Below are positions 1-7,556 of a stretch of 10,331 nucleotides of DNA, piece by piece; the first letter of the stretch is position 1, and each line of letters opens with the position of its first letter. Under the pieces are notes generated by a model. It was not told the DNA's origin. It ran no database searches and saw nothing but the letters and a program-made list of their open reading frames with translations. Origin of the DNA: Gammaproteobacteria bacterium. GTDB lineage: Bacteria > Pseudomonadota > Gammaproteobacteria > Arenicellales > UBA868. Made by a program: the position numbers and the translations under genes. The stretch lies in NCBI GenBank assembly GCA_003529705.1, contig DPVA01000193.1, forward strand, positions 1 to 10,331. Direction: 5' to 3'.

Positions 1-90
1 GCCATATTGATGTTTGCCGATCGCGGTTACCGGCACAAAGGGATTGTAGCACCGAGTAGATTGCCTGCCGGACCGTTCTGGGAACGAAAA

Positions 91-759
91 TCAATGCCTC
101 CGCAACACACAAAATTTACCGTCGGATGGCGCGCCGTCAAAGTAAGACTCGTCCCTGACCAACTCGAGCGAGGCAATCCCCTGCCTTTCGAGACTCGACA
201 CCTCGGCCGCAAACCCGACTTCCTTCCAGAGGTGGTTATGGATAGTGCATGCAAACGGTGCGCCGCGCTTAAGCGTTCGGCAAATCTCCGCCATGGCCTT
301 GGGCCCCACATGCCCATGTGTGAACGTCCCGCAGCAGATTGCGGCCTCATAACTTCCATCAGCAATCTCGAGCGGTTTTTCGAGATCCGCTTCGATCAGT
401 GTCCGATAAATAGTTTTTTTGTCTGCAACCGCCAGCATCTCGGGCGAAAAATCAAGCCCATCTATCACACAGAATCCACAACGCACGAGGTGGTCCGCTA
501 CAAGGCCTGTGCCGCACCCGACATCGAGAATCACCGCTGTTGTGTCCTTCAATACGTCGGCCAGCATCTCGGCAATCCTTCGCGGCGCGCGATAGTGGAG
601 GCCATCTTCTAGGTGGGCATCATATGTACTCGCCCAGTCTCGATACAATGCCCGCGCCTGACCCGGCGTTTCCAGTCCGTACGCGCGCTTTAATAACGCT
701 GTGGAAGATTCCTCTTCCAGTGAAACCAATTCACCTGGATTGTGTTCTGACTGATTCAT
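91..759 (-). CDS. Class I SAM-dependent methyltransferase
   Basis: 222-residue soluble protein with a class I methyltransferase Rossmann fold. Motif I is clear at residues 77-85 (ILDVGCGTG), and the acidic end of strand 2 is D103 in GLDFSPEML (101-109). The N-terminal segment around 39-50 (YRDWASTYDAHL) resembles the entry region of METTL27-like (Williams-Beuren region 27) and small-molecule methyltransferases. The acceptor substrate cannot be read from the sequence. The ATG at 759 is preceded by a TGAGG Shine-Dalgarno site. The gene follows the site-2 protease gene with only 21 bases between them, so the two are probably co-transcribed. No convincing terminator is seen in the 90 bases after its stop. 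The family assignment is firm; any specific target would be a guess. Confidence 0.88.
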   Translation of the reverse strand: MNQSEHNPGELVSLEEESSTALLKRAYGLETPGQARALYRDWASTYDAHLEDGLHYRAPRRIAEMLADVLKDTTAVILDVGCGTGLVADHLVRCGFCVIDGLDFSPEMLAVADKKTIYRTLIEADLEKPLEIADGSYEAAICCGTFTHGHVGPKAMAEICRTLKRGAPFACTIHNHLWKEVGFAAEVSSLERQGIASLELVRDESYFDGAPSDGKFCVLRRH

Positions 760-780
760 AACGACCTCAACTGTTGCAAA

Positions 781-1422
781 CTAGATAAACGCAATCCACT
801 GCAGCAAGCCTTCGCTGATATTGATGATAGTCGAAAAAATCGGGACCCCCACAATCGCCAACCCGACCAACACCAGCAGCGCAATGTTGCCATACCGGGC
901 GTTGTACTGGCGATAAGCCTGGGACAGCCTGCGGGGCAGAAAATAAGGCAGGATGTAATGCCCGTCTAGCGCACCCACCGGCAACAGATTGAAAATCATC
1001 AGGAGCAGATTAATCTGCGCGAGGTAGATAAAAAACAGCTTCGGCCCCGGGTCCGTGAACGAAACCCAGCCCCACTTCAGTGCGAGCAGATAGGCGTTGA
1101 TACTAATCACCGCCAGCAACAAATTCATCGCAGGACCTGCTGCAGCAACCAGTAGCTCCGCATAGCGAGAATTAAACAGACGCGGATTGGTAGGTACCGG
1201 CTTAGCGTAACCGAAACCGACGAAAACCACCATCAATAAGCCCAGTGGATCGATGTGGGGCATCGGGTTGACTGTAAGGCGCCCGGCCCGGCGAGCCGTG
1301 TCATCACCAAAACGCAATGCGATAAATGCGTGCCCGAACTCATGGAACGAGAGCGAGATCACAAGCGCAGCCAGAATTACGGTAAAAAGTAGCCATTGGC
1401 CGTGGGATATGAGTGAGATCAT
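781..1422 (-). CDS. Site-2 protease family (M50) membrane metalloprotease
   Basis: 213-residue integral membrane protein. The zinc-protease signature HEFGH is at residues 27-31 inside the first hydrophobic segment (about 10-35). The second family motif is N145-LLP-V-G-A-L-D153-G154, whose Asp is the third zinc ligand. The GRLTVNPMPHIDPLG stretch at 47-61 and AGPAMN at 95-100 are typical of the compact YwhC-like M50 subgroup, which lacks PDZ domains. Further hydrophobic segments lie near 62-72, 90-115, 128-150 and 180-200. Such enzymes cleave substrates within the membrane, but this subgroup's substrates are mostly unknown. The ATG at 1422 has AAAGGA about 12 bases upstream. It is the first gene of a pair with the methyltransferase and is divergent from metY. 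Confidence 0.9.
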   Translation of the reverse strand: MISLISHGQWLLFTVILAALVISLSFHEFGHAFIALRFGDDTARRAGRLTVNPMPHIDPLGLLMVVFVGFGYAKPVPTNPRLFNSRYAELLVAAAGPAMNLLLAVISINAYLLALKWGWVSFTDPGPKLFFIYLAQINLLLMIFNLLPVGALDGHYILPYFLPRRLSQAYRQYNARYGNIALLVLVGLAIVGVPIFSTIINISEGLLQWIAFI

Positions 1423-1629
1423 CAGGCGCTCGTTCCTTTAGACTTTGGGATTGGGCGCTTGCCCATCGGGGAGACCTCGCGTGAATATATGAAAATTTGT
1501 AAGGTATATTCTGTCTGGCAAATGTAGCGAGTTTGCTTGGGTTTCAACATCCCGGCAGATGCGCTTTGGCGTACTGAAAAGCGCAGGCATGTTTGCATTA
1601 CTTGCCAACAAATCACGAAGGGAGGATAC
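1423..1629. promoter_or_regulatory. Divergent control region between site-2 protease operon and metY, with structured metY leader
   Basis: The 207-base gap holds no convincing gene. Its AT-rich core contains a perfect 7-base inverted repeat, GAATATA at 1483-1489 and TATATTC at 1505-1511, with 22 bases between arm centres, which could be an operator. TATATT at 1505-1510 could be a -10 for metY, but no good -35 accompanies it. Downstream, on the metY side, three small hairpins follow one another: 1518-1522 with 1532-1536, 1539-1541 with 1551-1553, and an 8-base-pair stem TGCGCTTT at 1560-1567 with AAAGCGCA at 1578-1585. I could not match them to a known SAM riboswitch class. Confidence 0.35.
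1618..1625 (+). promoter_or_regulatory. Strong ribosome binding site of metY
   Basis: AAGGGAGG lies 4 bases before the ATG at 1630. It is the best Shine-Dalgarno match in the window and decides the metY start over an upstream in-frame TTG at 1537. Confidence 0.75.
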
Positions 1630-2901
1630 ATGAAAATCGAAACCAAAGCCGTCCATTCAGGCTACACACCAGACCCCACCACCAATTCGGTGGCCGTTCC
1701 CATTTATCAGACTACTTCTTATGCGTTTCGCGACACCGAGCATGGTGCCAACCTTTTCAATCTGGCGGAACTTGGAAACATCTATACCCGGATCATGAAT
1801 CCAACTAACGACGTGCTGGAGCAGCGCGTAGCGGACATGGAAGGCGGTGTAGCCGGTTTGGCGCTCTCATCAGGACAGGCGGCAACTACTTATTCGCTGA
1901 TGACCATTGCCGAGGCTGGTGACAACTTCATCTGCATGTCGACTCTCTATGGTGGAACGTACAACCTGTTTGCCCATACCTTTCCCCAATTTGGTATCGA
2001 ACCGCGGTTCATTGATCCAGAAAATCTGGATGCAATGGCTGGGCTGATCGACAGCAGGACCAAAGCGGTTTATTGCGAATCCATCGGCAACCCAGCAGGA
2101 AACGTGGTTGATCTTGAAAAGGTCGCCGACATAGCCCATGCGCACGGAGTCCCAGTCATCGTCGACAACACCGTTCCGACCCCTTATCTGTGCCGACCCA
2201 TCGAACACAACTGTGACATCGTCGTGCACTCCCTAACCAAATATATGTCCGGACATGGGACCATCGTCGGTGGCATCATTGTCGATTCGAATCAGTTCGA
2301 CTGGGCCGCTCACAAAGAACGTTTCAACCGGCTTAACGAACCCGATGTTTCTTATCACGGTGTGGTGTTCACCGAGACCGGTTTGCCACCCTACATCCTA
2401 CGTGCACGAGTCGTGCCGCTGCGCAATATGGGCGCGTGCCAGACACCAATGAACAGCTTCTTGATTATGCAGGGTATCGAGACCCTCGCTCTCCGGATGG
2501 ATCGCATCTGTGAGAATACACTGGCGGTCGCTAAGCATCTCAAGGATCATCCCCAGGTCCAATGGGTTCGCTACGCAGGCCTCGACGACAGCCCACATAA
2601 AGCCCTGCTGGACAAGTACATGGGTGGAAGGGCGTCAGGGGTAATGAGTTTTGGCGTCAAAGGTGGTGCGGACGCAGCGCCGAAGTTCATCGATGCGCTG
2701 CAGTTGTTGACCCGACTGGTAAACATCGGTGATGCGAAGTCGTTAGCTTGCCATCCTGCCAGCACCACCCATCGGCAACTGGCCCCTGAAGAATTAGCAA
2801 GCTCCGGGGTAACGGATGATTTGGTTCGCCTGTCGATCGGTATTGAACATATAGACGATATTATTGCCGACATTGATCAGGCATTGGATGCCACCAAATA
2901 A
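1630..2901 (+). CDS. metY: O-acetylhomoserine sulfhydrylase-type Cys/Met PLP enzyme
   Basis: 423-residue cytosolic enzyme of the Cys/Met-metabolism PLP family (fold type I). It probably condenses O-acetyl-L-homoserine with sulfide to give homocysteine (direct sulfhydrylation route to methionine). The Schiff-base lysine is K204 in SLTKYMSGHG, D179 pairs with the pyridine nitrogen, SGQAA at 81-85 holds the cofactor phosphate, YTRIMNPT is at 52-59, and R400 in VRLSIGIE should bind the substrate carboxylate. The long insert around 225-265 and LVNIGDAKSLACHPAS at 363-378 fit MetY rather than the shorter MetB/MetZ group of about 390 residues. The gene is monocistronic, with a strong ribosome site and a terminator 30 bases after its stop. 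O-succinylhomoserine as substrate cannot be excluded from the sequence. Confidence 0.93.
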   Translation: MKIETKAVHSGYTPDPTTNSVAVPIYQTTSYAFRDTEHGANLFNLAELGNIYTRIMNPTNDVLEQRVADMEGGVAGLALSSGQAATTYSLMTIAEAGDNFICMSTLYGGTYNLFAHTFPQFGIEPRFIDPENLDAMAGLIDSRTKAVYCESIGNPAGNVVDLEKVADIAHAHGVPVIVDNTVPTPYLCRPIEHNCDIVVHSLTKYMSGHGTIVGGIIVDSNQFDWAAHKERFNRLNEPDVSYHGVVFTETGLPPYILRARVVPLRNMGACQTPMNSFLIMQGIETLALRMDRICENTLAVAKHLKDHPQVQWVRYAGLDDSPHKALLDKYMGGRASGVMSFGVKGGADAAPKFIDALQLLTRLVNIGDAKSLACHPASTTHRQLAPEELASSGVTDDLVRLSIGIEHIDDIIADIDQALDATK

Positions 2902-2931
2902 CCGCGGCGACGGCCTGACCCTGCGGGGTAC

Positions 2932-2959
2932 AAAAAGCGGGGTGTCTGCCCCGCTTTTT
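2932..2959. terminator. Rho-independent terminator, probably bidirectional
   Basis: A perfect 11-base-pair stem: AAAAAGCGGGG at 2932-2942 pairs with CCCCGCTTTTT at 2949-2959 around a 6-base loop. It has a T run on the + strand and a matching A run on the other side, so it can end metY and also the oppositely transcribed gene whose stop is at 3013. Confidence 0.92.
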
Positions 2960-3012
2960 TGCAACGTAACAGTGACGCAGAACTAATAGATATAACGAAA
3001 GCAAGACGATAC

Positions 3013-3759
3013 CTAGGGAAAACTAAGGTCAGCCACCAACGGCAGGTGATCTGAAGCCTGCCGAGCGATTGCCAGGCGAGAAGACATCAAACTCATAATC
3101 TCGATTTCCCCGCGGACATACAGACTGTCTAGAGGCCGGACCGGAGCATATGCTGGAAACGTTCGTGGCTTCCGATCGGTTCCGCGAAACCCGGAGGGCC
3201 GCATCAGTTTGCGGCCAAGCGTGCCCCAAACATCGTTCAGATCTCCTGCGACCACAACCGGTGTGGCCTGGGCGACGCGTTTGAGGTAATCATGCGTCAG
3301 CAACTGCTTCAATTGCATTCGGCGCTCAATTCCCGACAAGCCCAGATGTAGATTAAAAAGGTGCACAGCCCTGCTGTGGGTTCGAGTATCGCTCCTCGGC
3401 GACCGGGGAATGCGTACTTTACTGTAGAGGGCGCTGCGGGGCTTTTTCGGGCCGATCGTGAGGTTGATATTATTCGAGTCGCTGATCGACCAACGGCTCA
3501 AAATGGCATTGCCGTAACCCCGCGACTGTTGGACGCGAACATTGGGAATCCATACCCGATGAGAGAGTCCCAGAGCATCGCCGAGAATATCGGTCTGCAG
3601 AACCCCCGTTGACTTTCGGCCGTAACGAGCCACTTCCTGAAGCAACACCAGATCTGGCTGGTAATAACCAATTACCTCGACCACCCTGCCGAGATCATAT
3701 CGACGATCGACCCCACCAATGCACTTGTGTATATTGTAGCTAACGACCCGAATGTTCAT
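3013..3759 (-). CDS. Endonuclease/exonuclease/phosphatase family protein
   Basis: 248-residue protein with the complete EEP (DNase I/ExoIII-like) active site: N9 in SYNIHK (7-12), E42 in LLQEV (39-43), GYGNAILSR at 81-89, N136 and H138 in NLHLG, D173 and N175 in GDLND (172-176), and the catalytic pair D237-H238 in SDHLPLVADL (236-245). It therefore should be a metal-dependent phosphoesterase, though whether the substrate is nucleic acid, a phospholipid or another phosphodiester cannot be told. No signal peptide is visible, suggesting a cytosolic enzyme. The ATG at 3759 has AGGGTGG just upstream. It is divergent from the DUF3108 gene across 77 bases, and its transcript runs into the bidirectional terminator at 2932-2959. 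Confidence 0.88.
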   Translation of the reverse strand: MNIRVVSYNIHKCIGGVDRRYDLGRVVEVIGYYQPDLVLLQEVARYGRKSTGVLQTDILGDALGLSHRVWIPNVRVQQSRGYGNAILSRWSISDSNNINLTIGPKKPRSALYSKVRIPRSPRSDTRTHSRAVHLFNLHLGLSGIERRMQLKQLLTHDYLKRVAQATPVVVAGDLNDVWGTLGRKLMRPSGFRGTDRKPRTFPAYAPVRPLDSLYVRGEIEIMSLMSSRLAIARQASDHLPLVADLSFP

Positions 3760-3836
3760 GGCGCCACCCTGGAACCGGCGACGGGCGTTTCAATAGAGAT
3801 CGCAGTTATTCCAAGGGATCCATAGAGAACTGTCGA

Positions 3837-4589
3837 ATGCAATTGGCCTCCCTGCGCTTCCTTCATGCGATCTCCTCGTTTCCGGCACTGGGTGTAGCAC
3901 TCGTCCTACTGCTTGGACTTTTCCCGGGATCCCCAAGCGCTTCGAACCTGATTCTCGAGCCCTTCCAGTCCGAATACGGAGTGGACTATTCCGGTTTCCA
4001 GGCCAGTCGCAAGGTCTCACTGGAAAAGGTCGGAGAGGAGTATATCCTGCGCTCAACCACTCGCCTCAAGGGCATCGCCCGGCTTTCGGGTTACGGTCCT
4101 GTCTACGAGGTCTCGCGGTTCGTAATGTACAACGGCATGATCCGCCCAACGCTGTATTCCATCGGAGAAGATAAAAAGAACCCTAAACGCGACATCCGGA
4201 TCAAGTTTGACTGGGTCTCTGGTATAAGCAAAGGTTTTGCCAAAGGCGAGGCCCGAAGCTTTCCCCTTTCGCCCGGTATGCAGGATCCGTTGAGTTTTGA
4301 ACTGATGGGCCGCCTGTTGCTGGCCGAAGGAAAGCGTGATTTCGTGCTGCAGGTGCATGAAGGCCACCGCGTCCGAGACTACCGATTTATCGAAGAGGAG
4401 GAAGAGACGCTCAATATCGCCTCTAGGGCCCTCTCATCAACCCGCTTCTTTATCGACCGAAACAGTTCTCGCGAACTGTACTACTGGTTCGCAGACGACG
4501 CTGGGTATCTACCCCTTCAAATACGCCAACTGCACGAGCAGAAAACTAAGGGTACGGTTGTCCTAACCCGAAGTACCCTCCTGGATTGA
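3837..4589 (+). CDS. Secreted DUF3108 domain protein
   Basis: 250-residue protein with a signal peptide: a hydrophobic core at about 16-30 followed by a small-residue cleavage region near 32-37 (SPSASN). The mature part matches the DUF3108 pattern: a beta-rich opening near 46-60 (SEYGVDYSGFQASRK), DPLSFELMGRL at 150-160, and YYWFADDAGYLPLQIRQ at 215-231 near the C terminus. DUF3108 proteins are periplasmic or envelope proteins of Gram-negative bacteria with no established activity, and the fold is thought to form a beta barrel-like ligand pocket. The ATG at 3837 is the first in frame and has only a weak AGAG site upstream. The gene is convergent with frc, with 22 bases between stops and no clear terminator. 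The family is secure; the function is unknown. Confidence 0.85.
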   Translation: MQLASLRFLHAISSFPALGVALVLLLGLFPGSPSASNLILEPFQSEYGVDYSGFQASRKVSLEKVGEEYILRSTTRLKGIARLSGYGPVYEVSRFVMYNGMIRPTLYSIGEDKKNPKRDIRIKFDWVSGISKGFAKGEARSFPLSPGMQDPLSFELMGRLLLAEGKRDFVLQVHEGHRVRDYRFIEEEEETLNIASRALSSTRFFIDRNSSRELYYWFADDAGYLPLQIRQLHEQKTKGTVVLTRSTLLD

Positions 4590-4611
4590 GTATTTATGCC
4601 CGTTTACCGCC

Positions 4612-5880
4612 TCAGGAGGCGCAGTCTTCCCGACCGACGGCGCCCGCTTCACGCAGTTCTGACACCTCTTCCGCACTGTAGCCAAGAACAGCCTGAAGAA
4701 TCTCGCCCGTATGTTCACCAAGCAACGGGGAACGACTTACCTCGCTGGGCGAATCGGATAGCTTCACCGGATTACCTACTGTAAGGTATTTGCCACGGGT
4801 GGGATGATCCACTTCGACGATTGTGCCGGTCTCACGCAGGGAGGGCTCTTCACTTAACTCCCGCATTGACAGGATGGGTCCGACAGGAATGTCCAGGGGG
4901 TTGCAAATCTCCATCACTTCGTACTTGGTCTTGGTCATGGTCCACTGTTCAATGGCCGCGAACACCTCGTTCAGGCGCGGAAGACGTGCACCAGGTGTTG
5001 CATAGTCGGCATTCTCCTTCCACTCGGGGCGCCCGATGATATCGCAGATTTTCTCCCAGACTGCCGCCTGAGTAATAAAGTAGGTGTAAGCGTTAGAATC
5101 ACTTTCCCAACCTTTGCACTTCAGAATTCTTCCTGGCTGCCCGCCACCCGAGTCGTTTCCAGCGCGCGGGGTTGCGTCCGCGAACGGGACTCCCTCTCCA
5201 TATTGTGAATACTCTTTCAAGGGTCCGTGCTCCAGACGCTGCTGATCCCGCAGCTTCACTCGACACAGATTCAGAACCCCGTCCTGCATAGAAGCAAGTA
5301 CACGCTGACCGCGACCTGAATGTTCTCGTTGAAAAAGGGCTGTAACAATTCCTAGCGCCAGGTGCAGGCCCGTTCCTGAATCGCCAATCTGCGCACCGGT
5401 TACCAGCGGCGGACCGTCAAGAAAACCGGTTGTAGAGGCAGCCCCCCCGGCGCACTGGGCTACATTTTCGTAGACCTTGCACTCCGAATACGGTCCCGGC
5501 CCAAAACCTTTGACCGAGGCGTAGATCATTCTGGGCTTAATTTCTTGAATTTTTTCCCATGAGAATCCCATTCGATCGAGGGCGCCGGGCGCAAAGTTTT
5601 CTACCATCACGTCACAGGTCTCGATCAGTCGTGTGAAGACCTGCTTGCCTTTCTCGTCCTTGGTATTGAGGGTTAAGCTGCGCTTGTTGTGATTTAACAT
5701 GGTGAAATAGAGACTGTCTGCATCAGGAACATCTCGCAACTGGCCCCGGGTTGCATCGCCAAGACCTGGCCGTTCGACCTTGATCACGTCTGCGCCAAAC
5801 CAGGCGAGCAGCTGGGTACAGGTTGGGCCCGACTGAACATGGGTCATATCGAGGATGCGTACACCTTCAAGCGCTTTCAT
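4612..5880 (-). CDS. frc: Formyl-CoA:oxalate CoA-transferase-like family III CoA-transferase
   Basis: 422-residue CaiB/BaiF (family III) CoA-transferase, closest by eye to E. coli Frc (YfdW) throughout. Q16 (in HVQSGP), E138 (in YENV) and the catalytic D167 (GDSGTG) align with Gln17, Glu140 and Asp169 of Oxalobacter Frc. The CoA-binding RGQLRD is at 45-50 and the glycine loop SGGGQ at 244-248. Enzymes of this type move CoA between formyl-CoA or succinyl-CoA and oxalate. The start is the ATG at 5880, with GGAG 9 bases upstream; an in-frame TTG at 5925 would add 15 residues that Frc homologues lack. It is the last gene of the five-gene operon, 84 bases after the regulator. That gap holds a TTGACT that could be a weak -35 and an A-rich run before the ribosome site. 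Family firm; oxalate as the true substrate is inferred. Confidence 0.87.
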   Translation of the reverse strand: MKALEGVRILDMTHVQSGPTCTQLLAWFGADVIKVERPGLGDATRGQLRDVPDADSLYFTMLNHNKRSLTLNTKDEKGKQVFTRLIETCDVMVENFAPGALDRMGFSWEKIQEIKPRMIYASVKGFGPGPYSECKVYENVAQCAGGAASTTGFLDGPPLVTGAQIGDSGTGLHLALGIVTALFQREHSGRGQRVLASMQDGVLNLCRVKLRDQQRLEHGPLKEYSQYGEGVPFADATPRAGNDSGGGQPGRILKCKGWESDSNAYTYFITQAAVWEKICDIIGRPEWKENADYATPGARLPRLNEVFAAIEQWTMTKTKYEVMEICNPLDIPVGPILSMRELSEEPSLRETGTIVEVDHPTRGKYLTVGNPVKLSDSPSEVSRSPLLGEHTGEILQAVLGYSAEEVSELREAGAVGREDCAS

Positions 5881-5964
5881 AAACAGGGTCTCCGTTTTTT
5901 TTCTTAGGATGAATGGAAATTTCAAGGACTAAGTCAATGTTCTCGAGATCGCAGGTGCCCACGC

Positions 5965-6645
5965 TCAGTCCAGATAACTAACGTTCTTTGCAACATGGTC
6001 GGCGAGATGCAGAGCATGCTCGCGAACCAGGGTCTCCGCAGTCTCGGTTCTGCGCTGCACAAGAGCTTCGATGATCCGGGCATGATCAATAATCGAACGC
6101 TGTGCCCGATCGTCATCCTGAATTGTTCGTGATCGAATAGCACGCATATGAATGAATAGACTGTCCGCAAGATCCGTCAGCAGTGGACTGTGTGCTAATG
6201 ACACTATGGCCTGGTGGAACCTAATATTGGTTCTGGAGTACTCATCGATAGGCGCTCGGTCCGTTTTGATATCACCCTGCCCGAGAAAATCGTGAAGGCC
6301 GGCAACCTCCTGATCCGTTGCACGTAGGGTCGCCAGTCTCGCCGCCATACTTTCTATAGATGCCCAGGCATAAATAATCTCAAGAATCTCGTCTTTGGTT
6401 TTTCGGACCACAAAGGTTCCGCGTCGGGGAATGTTCATGACCAGGCCGGCCTGTTCAAGCCGTGAAATGGCCTCGCGTACCGGTGTCCGACTCACCCCCA
6501 GGCTTTCCGCCAGTTTTCTCTCGTCGAGGCGCGGGGGCTCATCTCCGGAGTAAATGTCCATGTCGGCAACCGCATCACGCAGGCGACGATACACCTTGTC
6601 TTTAAGGCTCGAAACTGAGCGGATCGGCTTGACGGCGATAGACAT
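5965..6645 (-). CDS. GntR family transcriptional regulator, FCD (FadR) subfamily
   Basis: 226-residue repressor-type regulator. The N-terminal winged helix-turn-helix spans about 13-82, with the recognition region KLAESLGVSRTPVREAISRL at 44-63 and the wing RRGTFVV at 74-80. An all-helical FCD ligand-binding domain follows (about 86-220), with the usual metal-site residues N140, H144, H188 and H210. Such proteins bind DNA as dimers and are usually released by a small carboxylic acid related to the pathway they control. The ATG at 6645 shares one base with the stop of the ligase alpha-like gene (TGATG), with GGAG 10 bases upstream; a 17-residue longer start would lie inside that gene. The probable operator is the inverted repeat at 10001-10021, which would make the operon self-regulated. 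Confidence 0.9.
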   Translation of the reverse strand: MSIAVKPIRSVSSLKDKVYRRLRDAVADMDIYSGDEPPRLDERKLAESLGVSRTPVREAISRLEQAGLVMNIPRRGTFVVRKTKDEILEIIYAWASIESMAARLATLRATDQEVAGLHDFLGQGDIKTDRAPIDEYSRTNIRFHQAIVSLAHSPLLTDLADSLFIHMRAIRSRTIQDDDRAQRSIIDHARIIEALVQRRTETAETLVREHALHLADHVAKNVSYLD

Positions 6646-7556
6646 CAGTATTCCACTCCGGTATCCCGCGGCGCTGAGATCTGCTGGCCAAGACACTTCG
6701 CCATCGTGGAGCCGATATCTACTGGTGAGAACACAACGCTGACTCCGGCCTCACGCAGTGCATCAATCTTTGTGCGTGCAGTTCCCATCCCATAGTGAAT
6801 AATCGTCCCCGCGTGGCCCATCCGTCTCCCCTCCTGAACGGTCTGGCCCGCAATGTAAGCAACAACCGGCTTGGTGTTATCAAGGGAAGATAAAAATGTG
6901 GCCGCATTCTCTTCAGCCGTGCCTCCTACCTCGCCAATCAACACAATTCCTTTGGTCTGTTCATCCTCCATGAAGAGTTCAAGGCACTGGGAAACCGAAA
7001 TTCCTCCCACCGGATCAGCACCAATACCAACACATGAAGACTGACCTAGGCCATTTCGGGTAGTCTGATCCACTGCTTCATAGGTCAAGGTGCTAGAACG
7101 CGAAACAATCCCGATCTTTCCAGGCAGAAAAATCCCTTGGGGCATGATCCCGAGCGTACCGAGGCCGGGGACGGCCACGCCCGGAGAATTAGGACCGACC
7201 AGAACCGTCTCGGATTTCGCCATATAAGAGCGTACCCTTACCATATCCAGAACGGGTATCCGCTCGGTCACGCAAACCACGAGGCCGACTTTGGCATCAA
7301 CCGCTTCAATGATCGCCTCAGCAGCGTTGGCGGGCGGCACGAAAATCACACTGGCATTCGCCTGGGTTTCGTCCATAGCCTCAGCAACGGAATCGAATAC
7401 GGGGACGCCAAGATGCATCGCGCCACCCTTGCCCTGCCGGACACCCCCAACGATCTGGGTGCCACTGGCAAGTGCCCGCTCAGAGTGAAAGGTACCCTGC
7501 CGCCCCGTGATTCCCTGACAGATTATCCGGGTTGACCTGTCGATCAGGATGCTCAC
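6645..7556 (-). CDS. Succinyl-CoA ligase alpha subunit-like (SucD paralogue)
   Basis: 303-residue CoA-binding and phosphohistidine subunit of an ADP-forming acyl-CoA ligase. It aligns with E. coli SucD from the first residues (MSILIDRST), which supports the GTG start at 7556. The Rossmann CoA-binding loop GITGRQG is at 15-21, VGGVRQGKGG at 36-45, and the phosphorylated histidine is H248 in RRMGHAG (244-250). Two positions differ from ordinary SucD: GPNS (121-124) where E. coli has GPNC, and VSRSSTLTYE (151-160) where the family has VSRSGTLTYE. It also extends about 15 residues past the E. coli end. The GTG overlaps the stop of the beta-like gene (GTGA), so translation is probably coupled. A housekeeping SucD is possible but unlikely given the context; a ligase for a related dicarboxylate such as malate or oxalate is the inferred role. 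Confidence 0.9.
   Translation of the reverse strand: MSILIDRSTRIICQGITGRQGTFHSERALASGTQIVGGVRQGKGGAMHLGVPVFDSVAEAMDETQANASVIFVPPANAAEAIIEAVDAKVGLVVCVTERIPVLDMVRVRSYMAKSETVLVGPNSPGVAVPGLGTLGIMPQGIFLPGKIGIVSRSSTLTYEAVDQTTRNGLGQSSCVGIGADPVGGISVSQCLELFMEDEQTKGIVLIGEVGGTAEENAATFLSSLDNTKPVVAYIAGQTVQEGRRMGHAGTIIHYGMGTARTKIDALREAGVSVVFSPVDIGSTMAKCLGQQISAPRDTGVEY

Noticed and set aside
7..612. A 201-codon rightward frame whose opening (FADRGYRHKG) faintly recalls a transposase DRGYR motif.
   Set aside because: It is antisense to the well-supported methyltransferase, starts with TTG, and nothing after the first few residues looks like a transposase. Bases 1-90 otherwise hold no recognisable feature.
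1423..1629. SAM riboswitch, MetJ box or MetR box upstream of metY.
   Set aside because: No match to the remembered SAM-I, SAM-II or SAM-alpha cores, to AGACGTCT repeats, or to TGAA-N5-TTCA could be found by eye.
1422..1646. A 74-codon leftward frame whose stop overlaps the site-2 protease start as TGATG.
   Set aside because: The overlap looks like coupling, but the peptide resembles no family, crosses the metY ribosome site and lacks a convincing start.
4608..4621. Hairpin CGCCTC-AG-GAGGCG at the frc stop as a terminator between the convergent genes.
   Set aside because: The stem is short with almost no loop, and no T run follows on either strand.
5881..5964. Second GntR operator or strong internal promoter before frc.
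   Set aside because: No GTATAC-type dyad is present. TTGACT at 5937-5932 (minus) has no -10 better than 3 of 6 at proper spacing.
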